Assembly: GCF_028693495.1 (NCBI RefSeq)
Contig: NZ_JAQUVG010000009.1
Span: 1 to 55,681 of the forward strand
Origin: Zoogloea sp.
GTDB lineage: Bacteria; Pseudomonadota; Gammaproteobacteria; Burkholderiales; Rhodocyclaceae
Reading direction: 5' to 3'
Length of the DNA stretch: 55,681 nucleotides
In this document: in pieces, positions 44,672 to 53,200 of the stretch
How the letters are laid out: each line of letters begins with the position of its first letter
Numbering within the stretch: the stretch's first letter is position 1
Notes under the pieces: model-generated
What the model was told of the DNA's origin: nothing
What the model saw: the letters and a program-made list of their open reading frames with translations, nothing else
Databases searched by the model: none
Position numbers and translations under genes: made by a program

Positions 44672-46054
44672 GTGTCCGCCACCGATCTCTTTAGCCGCAG
44701 CCTTTCAAAGGTCCGTGCCCTGGTCAATGCAGGGGAACGCCGGCCTCGCGCCCCATCTGAGCGGGATATGGAACGCATTCACCAGCAGCTCCAGGAATGT
44801 GCCGAGAGCCTAGGGGGCGAGGTGTCCACCCGCCAGCGGGCAGCCCGCCTGGCTGAAACCTACCTGCGTCTCGATGACGCCGGCCGGCGACGCTTCCTGA
44901 TGATGATTGCCCTGGAATTCGGTCCGGATCCGGCCCAGGTGGGCAAGGCCCACGAAGCCTACCAGGCCGCCGTGGGCAGCGATGCCCAGTGGGATGCGGA
45001 AGCCCGCTTGCGCGTGGCCATGCGCTCCCGTCGCCTGCGCATCCTGACCCAGTTCAACGCCATCCCTCAGGGCGTCAAGTTCCTGGTGGACCTGCGTGCC
45101 GACCTCCTGCGCTACCTGCCGGAAGAACCCCTCCTCAAGCCCCTCGACCGGGAGCTGGAAAACCGGCTGTCCGCCTGGTTCGACGTGGGTTTTCTGGAAC
45201 TCCAGCGGATCACCTGGCAGTCGCCGGCCGCCCTCCTGGAAAAGCTGGTCAAATATGAAGCGGTGCACGAGATCCGCTCCTGGGACGACCTCAAGAACCG
45301 CCTTGACTCGGACCGCCGGTGCTATGCCTTTTTCCATCCGCGAATGCCCCTGGAACCCCTGATTTTCGTGCAGGTGGCCCTGGTGGACGAGCTTGCGGAC
45401 AACGTCCAGAAGCTCCTGGACATTCATGCGCCGCTGGCCGACGCTGAGCACGCCAATACCGCAATCTTCTACTCCATCAGCAACACCCAGGATGGTCTCA
45501 GGGGTGTCTCCTTCGGGAACTTCCTCCTGAAACGGGTGGTGGACGATCTCAAGCGGGACTTCCCCAAGCTCAAGATGTTTTCGACCCTCTCCCCCATTCC
45601 CGGCCTGACAGGCTGGATCCGGCGCAAGCCGGACGAGGTGGCCGGAGTGCTGGGCAGTACCGACTGGAAGAAACTGGCTGCGGCAGGCATCGATGGCCCG
45701 GCTTCCCCCTTGCTGATGAACGCCCTCACCGGCCATGGGGAGTGGGCCAGCGAGAAGAGGCTCCCGCGAGCCCTCAAGGAGCCCCTGATGCGGCTGGCAG
45801 CCCACTATCTGCTGCATGTGAAGCGGGAAGGCAAGCCTCTGGACCCGGTGGCCCGCTTCCATCTGGGCAACGGCGCCCGGGTGGAGCGCCTCAACTGGCT
45901 GGCCGACACTTCAAGCAAGGGCTTTGCCCAGTCCATGGGCATCATGGTGAATTATCTCTATGATCCCGACCGGATCGAAACCAACCTGGAAGCCTTCACC
46001 AGCGACGGCACGGTGGACAGTTCCGCCTCGGTGCGTCGCCAGGCCCGCAGCTGA
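44672..46054 (+). CDS. mcd: Malonyl-CoA decarboxylase
   Basis: A 460-residue malonyl-CoA decarboxylase, converting malonyl-CoA to acetyl-CoA and CO2. It has an N-terminal helical domain (about residues 1-150), then the acyltransferase-like domain with HPRMPLEPLIFVQVAL, ANTAIFYSISNTQDGLRGVS, FSTLSPIPGLTGWI and the catalytic-histidine segment PVARFHLGNGARVERLNWLA. It starts at GTG 44672 with AAGGAG 9 bases upstream. No matABC transporter or malonyl-CoA synthetase adjoins, so it may act on fatty-acid synthesis intermediates or imported malonate activated elsewhere. Confidence 0.95.
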   Translation: MSATDLFSRSLSKVRALVNAGERRPRAPSERDMERIHQQLQECAESLGGEVSTRQRAARLAETYLRLDDAGRRRFLMMIALEFGPDPAQVGKAHEAYQAAVGSDAQWDAEARLRVAMRSRRLRILTQFNAIPQGVKFLVDLRADLLRYLPEEPLLKPLDRELENRLSAWFDVGFLELQRITWQSPAALLEKLVKYEAVHEIRSWDDLKNRLDSDRRCYAFFHPRMPLEPLIFVQVALVDELADNVQKLLDIHAPLADAEHANTAIFYSISNTQDGLRGVSFGNFLLKRVVDDLKRDFPKLKMFSTLSPIPGLTGWIRRKPDEVAGVLGSTDWKKLAAAGIDGPASPLLMNALTGHGEWASEKRLPRALKEPLMRLAAHYLLHVKREGKPLDPVARFHLGNGARVERLNWLADTSSKGFAQSMGIMVNYLYDPDRIETNLEAFTSDGTVDSSASVRRQARS

Positions 46055-46073
46055 ACCCGGCAACCCAAGCCCT

Positions 46074-46769
46074 TCACAGTCCGAGGGACTCCAGGAAGGC
46101 ATCAGTGTCACTGTCCGGCGGCGGGTTCTTGCCTGCCGGAGCAGCGTCCCTTTGCTGTCCAGCCTGGGCAAAGACGGCGTCGGGATCGGTCACCTCGTCA
46201 GCGTCAAAATCATGCAGCTTGATGAATTCGGTGCGGTCCACTGCCAGTTCCAGGTAAAAAACGTTGCCTGCGCCGGTGTAAAAGGTGACCCGCCGGGCCT
46301 CTGGCTGGTCCATGTGAGTGTCCACACTCAGCATCACCTGCTTGTTGAGGGCAAGCATCTTGGGCTGATTCTGGGTGATGTGGGTCTGAAACTCCTGACG
46401 CACCTTGCCAGTAAAGTCGCCGACAATCTGATTCATCAACTCGCCCATCACATTGGCCACCTCATCCGAGGTGAAGGATCCTGCCAGATCATCCTTCGCC
46501 ATGCCCATGCTCAACATGTAGCGGGCATACAGCTCCATGGCGGCAGACGCCGAGAAATTGAGGATGACCAGTCCGGAAAAGCCGCCATCGAACAGCACGA
46601 AACAACCAATGTCCGGCTTAAGGCAGGTCTTGGTAATCCGCTGAACCATGGCGGAATACTGGATCTCGCTCTGGCTTGCCGCGGTCAATACCTTGCTCAC
46701 GGATCGACACAGGCTGACCAGCAGGTCGTCAGTACCAAGCACGTTGCGGGTTGATTCGGATTGGGGCAT
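46074..46769 (-). CDS. DUF3334 family (CheX/CheC-like) protein
   Basis: A 231-residue protein matching DUF3334. The middle part (CFVLFDGGFSGLVILNFSAS, AMELYARYML, DEVANVMGELMNQIVGDF) resembles the CheC/CheX phosphatase fold, where E-x2-N pairs form the active site; EVANVMGELMNQ is such a segment. The C-terminus is acidic and disordered. It may interact with chemotaxis or other two-component proteins, but no che genes are near. Convergent with mcd (19-bp gap). Confidence 0.75.
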   Translation of the reverse strand: MPQSESTRNVLGTDDLLVSLCRSVSKVLTAASQSEIQYSAMVQRITKTCLKPDIGCFVLFDGGFSGLVILNFSASAAMELYARYMLSMGMAKDDLAGSFTSDEVANVMGELMNQIVGDFTGKVRQEFQTHITQNQPKMLALNKQVMLSVDTHMDQPEARRVTFYTGAGNVFYLELAVDRTEFIKLHDFDADEVTDPDAVFAQAGQQRDAAPAGKNPPPDSDTDAFLESLGL

Positions 46770-46959
46770 GACAAGACTCGCTCGAAAGTAAAGTTATCGG
46801 ATAGAGCGCGATGGTACACGGGTGCTGTGCCGGGAGCTTGAAATCACACTTCTTTAGACGTCCCCGTTTCGCAACAGGATGGTCACTCGCCGGCAACAAC
46901 CCTCCCGTAGCATGGTGCGACCTTGTTTTGCCGGCCCGCCGTCGGCGCCCCCTCCGGTC

Positions 46960-47865
46960 ATGGCCCTGCCTTCCCTGCTCGCCTCTCCCACCCGCCTCTT
47001 CCTGCCTCTTCTTGCCCTTGGCCTGGCCGCCTGCTCTCCCCAGCAGATGATGATGCGGGGCGTCGCCGACCAGCTCGCCGCCCAGGCCCAGAACGCCGAG
47101 GACGACCTGGATCTGGCCCGGGAGGCCAGCGCCTTCTACCTCAAGCTCTCCGAATCAGTCCTCCGGGGGCAGCCGGAACACACCGGTCTGGCCACTGCGG
47201 TGGCCGGAGGCTTCACCCAATATGCCTATGCTTTCGTGGCCTTCGAAGCCGATCGCATCGAAACCACGGATGCCCGCGCTGCCCAGCGTCTGCGGGAACG
47301 GGCTGCCCGGCTGTACTTGCGGGCCCGCAACCATGCCCTGAACGCCCTCGAAAAGACCCGCCCGGGCTTCCGTCAGGCCCTGGAAAGCACCGCGCCAGGC
47401 GACTGGCCCCGACTTGAAGCTCACCAGGTAGCTCTGGCCTACTGGGCAGCAGCAGCCTGGGGTGGAGCCATCTCCCTGTCCAAGGACAAACCGGACCTGG
47501 TCGCAGACCTGCCTGTGGCCTTGCGGCTGGCCCGGCTGGCCTTCGAGCAGGATCCCTCCTTCGGACAGGGGGAACTGATGGGCCTGATGGCCACCTTCGA
47601 GGCCGCCCGCCCGAATGGAAACCTCCGTCAGGCAGCCGCGTGGTTCGATGAGGCGATCCGCCTCTCCGGGGGTTTGAGCGCCGGCACCTATCTGGCCAAA
47701 GCGGAATCCATCGCCCAGCCGGCCGGCGACAAGTCCGGCTTCCTGGCACTGCTGGACAAGGCCCTGGCCATCGAAGACGCCCCCGGCAGCCCCCGCGCCC
47801 TGGTCAATGAAGTGATGCGGCGCCGCGCCCTGTGGCTGAAAGAATCCGCTGACGACCTGTTCTGA
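46960..47865 (+). CDS. TRAP transporter-associated lipoprotein TatT
   Basis: A 301-residue lipoprotein. The start chosen is ATG 46960, which gives a clean signal peptide MALPSLLASPTRLFLPLLAL ending GLAAC (Cys25). The mature protein is helical TPR-like (EDDLDLAREASAFYLKLSES, RLRERAARLYLRARNHALNA, PVALRLARLAFEQDPSFGQG), matching the TatT family of TRAP-T auxiliary proteins that form trimers and contact the solute-binding protein. It is the first gene of the TRAP operon; the next begins 20 bp later. Confidence 0.88.
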   Translation: MALPSLLASPTRLFLPLLALGLAACSPQQMMMRGVADQLAAQAQNAEDDLDLAREASAFYLKLSESVLRGQPEHTGLATAVAGGFTQYAYAFVAFEADRIETTDARAAQRLRERAARLYLRARNHALNALEKTRPGFRQALESTAPGDWPRLEAHQVALAYWAAAAWGGAISLSKDKPDLVADLPVALRLARLAFEQDPSFGQGELMGLMATFEAARPNGNLRQAAAWFDEAIRLSGGLSAGTYLAKAESIAQPAGDKSGFLALLDKALAIEDAPGSPRALVNEVMRRRALWLKESADDLF

Positions 47866-47885
47866 CCCTTCCCGGAAACCCTCCA

Positions 47886-48890
47886 ATGCTCAAGCTTTCC
47901 CGTCTTGCCGCAGTGATTCTTGGTCTGCTCCTGGGGGGCACTGCCCTGGCCGCACCACAGCTGCGCATGGGCACCCTCGCCCCGAAAAACTCCCTTTATC
48001 ACCGCCAGTTGCTGGAAGTGGGGGAAGCCTGGCGCACCGCCCAGGGCGATGGCGCGAAGTACCTGGTGTATCCGGATGGCAGCCAGGGGGGCGAGACCGA
48101 CATGGCCCGGCGCATGCGCATCGGCCAGTTGCAGGGCGCCCTCCTCTCGGTGGTCGGCCTGCGGGAGATCGAACCCTCGATCGCAGCCCTTCAGAACATG
48201 CCCCTGCTGTTCAGGAGCTGGGACGAAGTGGATTACGTCCGGGAGAAGATCCGCCCTGGCATGGAACGGAAATTTCTGGAAAAGGGCTTTGTGGTGCTGG
48301 CCTGGGGTGACGCTGGGTGGGTCCGTTTCTTCTCGAAGGAGCCCGCCCTGCGCCCCGAGGACTATAAGAAGATGAAGTTCTTTGCCTGGGCCGGCGAGAG
48401 CGAACAGCAGGAAATCATGAAAAGCCTGGGCTACACCCCTGTTCCCCTGGAAACCAGCGACATTCTGCCTTCCATCCAGACCGGCATGATCAACGCTGTT
48501 CCCGCCACCCCCTACTTTGCCCTCGCCACTCAGATATACAACACTGCACCGCACATGCTCGACATCAACTGGGCCCCCATCGTGGGCGCGCTTGTGGTCA
48601 CCCGCAAGAGCTGGGATGAGATGAGCCCCACCGCCCGGGACGCCCTGCGGGCAGCGGGCGAGAAGGCCGGAGCCCAGATGCGCGCCCGCGCCCGCCAGGA
48701 AGTGGATGAAGCCGTGGAGGCCATGAAAAAGCGTGGCCTGAAGGTGAACACACCGACGCCGGAACAGCTGAAGGAGTGGAACGAGCTGGCTGAGCGGCTC
48801 TATCCCCGGATCCGTGGCCGGATGGTCCCGGCGGACACCTTCGACGAGGTGACGGGACTTCTGAAAGCCTACCGGGCAGGCAAACGGTAA
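47886..48890 (+). CDS. TRAP transporter solute-binding protein (DctP family)
   Basis: A 334-residue periplasmic binding protein with signal peptide MLKLSRLAAVILGLLLGGTALA. TRAP motifs are TLAPKNSLYHRQLLEVGEAW, DMARRMRIGQLQGALLSVVG and TSDILPSIQTGMINAVPATP. The conserved carboxylate-binding arginine is not where DctP consensus would put it (usual ..G.EIRV..; here VRFFSKEPALRPED), so the ligand may not be a simple C4-dicarboxylate. TatT-linked TRAP systems have been connected with lipid-like or hydrophobic ligands. Confidence 0.9.
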   Translation: MLKLSRLAAVILGLLLGGTALAAPQLRMGTLAPKNSLYHRQLLEVGEAWRTAQGDGAKYLVYPDGSQGGETDMARRMRIGQLQGALLSVVGLREIEPSIAALQNMPLLFRSWDEVDYVREKIRPGMERKFLEKGFVVLAWGDAGWVRFFSKEPALRPEDYKKMKFFAWAGESEQQEIMKSLGYTPVPLETSDILPSIQTGMINAVPATPYFALATQIYNTAPHMLDINWAPIVGALVVTRKSWDEMSPTARDALRAAGEKAGAQMRARARQEVDEAVEAMKKRGLKVNTPTPEQLKEWNELAERLYPRIRGRMVPADTFDEVTGLLKAYRAGKR

Positions 48891-48896
48891 TTCCCG

Positions 48897-50714
48897 ATGC
48901 GCCGCCTGCCTGCCCTCGACGAAGCCATCGCATCCCTTGCGCTGGCCCTGATGGTCCTGATCCCGGTCATCGAGATTGCCCTGCGACCTTTCCATGGCAA
49001 GGGCATCGACAATGCCCCGCTGCTGGTCCAGCATCTGGGGCTGGCCCTCGCCATGTTCGGCGCTGTGGTAGCCGAACGGAGCGGTCACCTGACCACCCTC
49101 GGCAACGGCTTCGCGGGCCACCCAGACCCACACGTCCGCCAGCTGGCCCATCTCTTCGGCAAGGGCAGCTCAGCCATCCTCAGCGGCATGCTGGCGGCAG
49201 CGAGCTGGCACTTCGTGGCCAGCGAACTGGAGGGTGGCCGGGACCTGGCCTACGGAATACCCACCTGGAGCGTCCAGGCTCTGATGCCGGCAGGCTTCCT
49301 GCTGCTGGGACTCCAGCTGGGCAGCCGCTGCAGCCAGGTGCCCGCCCTGCGTCTACCCCTGGGCCTCGCCCTGACGGCCTCGGGTTTCCTGTTCGCTCAC
49401 ACCTTCGATGGCGAGACCCTGCCCCTGCTGCCCCTGGCCCTCTGGCTGCTGGGGATACTGCTGGTCGGTGCACCGGTCTTTGCCGTGCTTGGAGGCCTGG
49501 CCCTCGCCCTGTTCTGGTCGGAAGGGCAGCCCCTGGCCTCGGTTTCCCTCTCCCACTACCAGATTACCGTCAATCCCTCCTTGCCGGCCCTGCCCCTGTT
49601 CACCCTGGCCGGGCTGGTCTTCGCCCGCAGCGGCGCAGCCACCAGACTGGGCGCCCTGTTCACCGCCAGTTTCGGCGGTGGCCCCCTAGGCACCGTGATC
49701 GCTGCGGCATTGTTGTGCTCTTTTTTCACGGCCTTCACCGGGGGAAGCGGCGTCACCATCCTGGCCCTGGGAGGGTTGCTCCTGCCGCTGCTGAAGGATG
49801 CAGGCTATCCCGAACGGCGGGGAATCAGCCTGATCACCAGTGCCAGCGCCCTGGGGGTGCTACTGGCCCCATCGGTACCCCTGATCATGTACGCAATCAT
49901 CGCCCGGGTCCCGATCAATACGATGTTCCTGGCAGGTTTGCTGCCAGCCCTGGTGATGGTGGCCTTCCTGCTGGTAGTGGGGGGCTACCTGCGAGGCCCG
50001 GACACGCCGGAAACATCATCGCCCCGAGGCGGGACCGGTTGGCAAGCCGTACTGCGGGCCGCCTGGAATGCCCGCTGGGAGATCCTGGCGCCTGTCGTGG
50101 CTATTGGCTCCCTGATCAGCGGCATCGCCACCCCCACCGAAAGTGCGGCCCTCACCGCCACCTATGCACTGCTGACCCAGTGGCTGGCCCACCGGGAGCT
50201 GGACGGGCCACTGCTGCGCCGCTGCCTTGCCGACTGCGCCCAGGTGATTGGTGGCGTGATGGTGATCCTGGGCATGGCCCTCGGTCTCACCAACTACCTG
50301 GTCGATGCAGGCATCCCGGACGCGGCCGTGGAGTGGGTGCAGCAGGCCCTTCCCAACAAACTGGCGTTTCTGGTGGCACTTAATGTGTTCCTGTTCATGG
50401 CGGGGGCCCTGATGGAAATCTACGCGGCCATCGTCGTGCTGGTGCCCCTGCTGCTGCCAGTGGCCGTCAGCTACGGCATCGACCCGGTACATTTCGGCAT
50501 CCTGTTCCTGGCCGTGATGGAGATGGGCTTCCTGTGCCCGCCGGCAGGCATGAACATTTTCTTTGCATCCGCCATGTTCGCCAAACCCATCAAGGAAATC
50601 GCCGTGTCAGTACTGCCTGCCCTGCTGGCAATCTTCCTCGGCGCCCTGAGCATTTCGGCCCTGCCCTGGCTGGCTACCGCCCTGCCGGTCGCGTTTGGGG
50701 CTTATCAGCCCTGA
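48897..50714 (+). CDS. Fused TRAP transporter permease (DctQ-DctM)
   Basis: A 605-residue inner-membrane protein. The first ~170 residues form the small four-helix subunit (ALDEAIASLALALMVLIPVI, SVQALMPAGFLLLGLQLGSR). The remainder is the large DctM subunit with the motifs GSGVTILALGGLLLPLLKDA, GLLPALVMVAFLLVVGGYLR, ATPTESAALTATYALLTQWL and MEMGFLCPPAGMNIFFAS. It uses a sodium or proton gradient to import the ligand handed over by the binding protein. It starts 6 bp after that gene and overlaps the convergent moaE by 10 bp (50705-50714). Confidence 0.93.
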   Translation: MRRLPALDEAIASLALALMVLIPVIEIALRPFHGKGIDNAPLLVQHLGLALAMFGAVVAERSGHLTTLGNGFAGHPDPHVRQLAHLFGKGSSAILSGMLAAASWHFVASELEGGRDLAYGIPTWSVQALMPAGFLLLGLQLGSRCSQVPALRLPLGLALTASGFLFAHTFDGETLPLLPLALWLLGILLVGAPVFAVLGGLALALFWSEGQPLASVSLSHYQITVNPSLPALPLFTLAGLVFARSGAATRLGALFTASFGGGPLGTVIAAALLCSFFTAFTGGSGVTILALGGLLLPLLKDAGYPERRGISLITSASALGVLLAPSVPLIMYAIIARVPINTMFLAGLLPALVMVAFLLVVGGYLRGPDTPETSSPRGGTGWQAVLRAAWNARWEILAPVVAIGSLISGIATPTESAALTATYALLTQWLAHRELDGPLLRRCLADCAQVIGGVMVILGMALGLTNYLVDAGIPDAAVEWVQQALPNKLAFLVALNVFLFMAGALMEIYAAIVVLVPLLLPVAVSYGIDPVHFGILFLAVMEMGFLCPPAGMNIFFASAMFAKPIKEIAVSVLPALLAIFLGALSISALPWLATALPVAFGAYQP

Positions 50715-51220
50715 ACCTTTGGGCTGCCCCAGCGGGCTGCAGCCGCATCGTCCGTCTCCCGGGCATCGACCCAGCGACCACCCTCGGGCGTGTCCTCCCT
50801 TTTCCAGAAAGGGGCACGGGTCTTGAGGTAATCCATGATGAACTCACAGGCGGCAAAGGCATCCCCCCGGTGGGCGCTGGCCACACCCACGAAAACGATG
50901 CGCTCGCCGGGCACCAGGGGCCCGAAACGGTGGATCACCCGGACGCCCTGCAGGGACCAGCGTTCCCACGCCTCGCGAACGATGGCCTGCAGGGACCTTT
51001 CGGTCATGCCAGGATAGTGCTCCAGGGTCATGACCGAAATCTCGCTCGCCTCAGCTGCCCCCTTGTCTGCCCGTACAAGGCCGACAAAGGTGGCCACCGC
51101 ACCCACGTCGCGCCGGCCGGCGGAAAGGGCCAGCGTCTCCGCCCCCGGGTCAAAATCTGCGGCCTGAACGGATACGCATGCCTCAAGGGAGGCTGCAGCA
51201 AGGGGCGCATCAGAAGTCAT
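50705..51220 (-). CDS. moaE: Molybdopterin synthase catalytic subunit
   Basis: A 171-residue MoaE. Motifs: VGAVATFVGLVRAD, LEHYPGMTERSL, VIHRFGPLVPGERIVFVGVA, SAHRGDAFAACEFIMDYLKT and PFWKRE, with the catalytic lysines in LKTRAPFWK. It transfers sulfur from MoaD thiocarboxylate to precursor Z, making molybdopterin. The start ATG 51220 lies 1 base past the moaD stop, with GGAGG of its ribosome site in the moaD end. The 3' end overlaps the TRAP permease gene. Confidence 0.96.
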   Translation of the reverse strand: MTSDAPLAAASLEACVSVQAADFDPGAETLALSAGRRDVGAVATFVGLVRADKGAAEASEISVMTLEHYPGMTERSLQAIVREAWERWSLQGVRVIHRFGPLVPGERIVFVGVASAHRGDAFAACEFIMDYLKTRAPFWKREDTPEGGRWVDARETDDAAAARWGSPKVQG

Positions 51221-51221
51221 G

Positions 51222-51476
51222 TCAGCCTCCGGTGACCGGTGGAAAGAAGGCAATCTCATCCCTGGGCTGGACCAGCGCATCGGGACCCGCCATTTCCTGG
51301 TTGATGGCCGCGCGCACGTTGTGCCCATCCCCCAGTGCCTCCCAGACCCCCCCTCGCCTGGCCAGATGGGCGCGCAGGTCACCCAGGGTGGCAATGGTCG
51401 GCGGCAGGGTGAGGGTTTCGTGGGAATAGCCGAGGGATTCCCGCAGGCTGGCGAAATAAAGGACCTTGACACTCAT
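51222..51476 (-). CDS. moaD: Molybdopterin synthase sulfur carrier subunit
   Basis: An 84-residue ubiquitin-like protein (MSVKVLYFASLRESLGYSHE) ending in the diagnostic double glycine (FFPPVTGG) that carries the thiocarboxylate. Its ATG overlaps the moeA stop in ATGA, so it is translationally coupled to moeA. Confidence 0.96.
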   Translation of the reverse strand: MSVKVLYFASLRESLGYSHETLTLPPTIATLGDLRAHLARRGGVWEALGDGHNVRAAINQEMAGPDALVQPRDEIAFFPPVTGG

Positions 51477-52705
51477 GACAGCAACTCGGAATAAGGAATG
51501 AAGGACACCCGGTCCCCAGCCGTGATGGCCTGGCCCGGAGGATTATCGACGAGACCGTCGGCCCACACCGTGGAGCGGAGGATCCCCGGCCCCTGGTGGG
51601 GAAAAAGCTCGACCCGCCCATCCGGTCCGATGCGGGCACGCAGGAACTCCCTGCGGCGATCAGGCCGACGCCAGTCAAAGGCAGCCTGCAGGGGAATCGC
51701 CTGAGGCAGGCAGTCCGTCACCCCCTGGCTGCTGAGCACGAAGGGGCGAACCAGCATGATGAAGGTGACGAAGCTCGAGACCGGATTGCCTGGCAGCCCG
51801 ATGAAGGCTGCCCCCGCCCGGCCCGCAGGATCCCGGATCCGGCCAACGGCCACGGGCTTGCCGGGCTTCATCGCCACAAGCCAGGAATCCAGACGCCCTT
51901 CGGCACTGACCGCGGGCTTGATGTGATCCTCTTCCCCTACCGACACTCCGCCGCTGGTCAGGATGAGGTCATGCTGAAGAGCGGCTTCCCGCAGTACGGC
52001 CCGGGTCGCCTCAAGGTTGTCGGGAACAATGCCCAGATCAGAGACCTGGCAACCCAGAGCCTCCAGCAATCCCCTCAGCACATAGCGGTTGGAATTGTAG
52101 ATGGCCCCGGGCGGCAAGGGCTCTCCGGGCATCACCAGCTCGTCCCCCGTGGAGAAAAGGGCGACCCGCAGCCTCCGGATGACAGGCAGGGTGGCACACC
52201 CCACGGAAGCTGCCAGACCGAGCATCTGCGGGTTGAGACGAAGGCCGGCGCGCAGCACCACCGAACCCAGGGCAATGTCCTCTCCAGCCCGACGGATCCA
52301 TTCTCCGACGCGGGGCACGTGGTTCACGAGCACATGGTCCCCGTCATGGGCGCACAGCTCCTGCATCACGACAGCATCGGCCCCAGCAGGGATCGGGGCA
52401 CCCGTAAAGATCCGGGCAGCGCTCCCCGGTACCAGCGTATGGCCGACACTGCCTGCAGGGATCCGCTGGGCCACGGCCAAGCGGACACCGACAGCGGCCA
52501 CGTCGGTGCACCGGACCGCATAGCCATCCATCTGGGAATTATCAAGGGGTGGCACGTTGAGGCCCGACACCTGGTCCACTGCCAGGACTCGCCCCAGAGC
52601 CTCGGCCGTGGGCACGTTTTCAATGGTGGCAAGGGGCACGGCGGCAGCCAGCAAGGCCACCCGCGCCTCCTCGAAGGAGCGCATGCTTGGGTTGCTTGGA
52701 TTCAT
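51473..52705 (-). CDS. moeA: Molybdopterin molybdotransferase
   Basis: A 410-residue MoeA, which inserts molybdate into adenylated molybdopterin. Motifs: VPPLDNSQMDGYAV, ARIFTGAPIPAGADAVV, RRAGEDI, VALFSTGDEL, YNSNRYVL, LTSGGVSVGEEDHIK, MKPGKPVA and FIGLPGNPVSSFV. Domains are in the usual order and full length. The start overlaps the mobB stop by 4 bases. Confidence 0.97.
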   Translation of the reverse strand: MNPSNPSMRSFEEARVALLAAAVPLATIENVPTAEALGRVLAVDQVSGLNVPPLDNSQMDGYAVRCTDVAAVGVRLAVAQRIPAGSVGHTLVPGSAARIFTGAPIPAGADAVVMQELCAHDGDHVLVNHVPRVGEWIRRAGEDIALGSVVLRAGLRLNPQMLGLAASVGCATLPVIRRLRVALFSTGDELVMPGEPLPPGAIYNSNRYVLRGLLEALGCQVSDLGIVPDNLEATRAVLREAALQHDLILTSGGVSVGEEDHIKPAVSAEGRLDSWLVAMKPGKPVAVGRIRDPAGRAGAAFIGLPGNPVSSFVTFIMLVRPFVLSSQGVTDCLPQAIPLQAAFDWRRPDRRREFLRARIGPDGRVELFPHQGPGILRSTVWADGLVDNPPGQAITAGDRVSFIPYSELLS

Positions 52706-53196
52706 AGGAGCCCTTGATGTTGAAGGATGAATTCGGCCACACCGGCCGCATCGTTGAGATTGAGACAGGTCAAGGGTGCGGATAAATCCCCATCGGTGGC
52801 AATCGCCACGATGGCAGGATTGTCCGGATACATCAGGGGACGACCATGGCTGGGCCGATAGATCTCGATCTTGGGAACCGGCACGGTCTTGAAGCCCTCC
52901 ACCAGCACCAGATCACAGGGGGATAAAATGGCCAGCTGCCCAGCAAGGTCGGGCTCCGGCTCATCGCGCCGTTCATGCATCAGCACCCAGCGCTGGTCGG
53001 ACATCAGCAACACTTCGGTGGCGCCCGCCTCCCGATGGCGCCAGGAGTCCTTGCCCGGCCTGTCCACATCGAAACCGTGGTGAGCATGCTTGATTACGGA
53101 CACTCGCAGGCCGCGAGCCGTGATGCATGGGATGAGTTTCTCGATCAGGGTGGTCTTGCCCGAGCCAGACCACCCTGCGAATCCGAATACCTTCAT
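52702..53196 (-). CDS. mobB: Molybdopterin-guanine dinucleotide biosynthesis adaptor protein
   Basis: A 164-residue P-loop GTPase: Walker A GWSGSGKTTL (8-17), VIKHAHHGFDVDRPGKDSWRHR and LVLVEGFK as family motifs. It assists MobA in forming the guanine dinucleotide cofactor; mobA is not in the window. The ribosome site GGGAGGT lies in the last codons of the upstream gene, and its stop lies 4 bp before this ATG. Confidence 0.96.
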   Translation of the reverse strand: MKVFGFAGWSGSGKTTLIEKLIPCITARGLRVSVIKHAHHGFDVDRPGKDSWRHREAGATEVLLMSDQRWVLMHERRDEPEPDLAGQLAILSPCDLVLVEGFKTVPVPKIEIYRPSHGRPLMYPDNPAIVAIATDGDLSAPLTCLNLNDAAGVAEFILQHQGLL

Positions 53197-53200
53197 TAAA

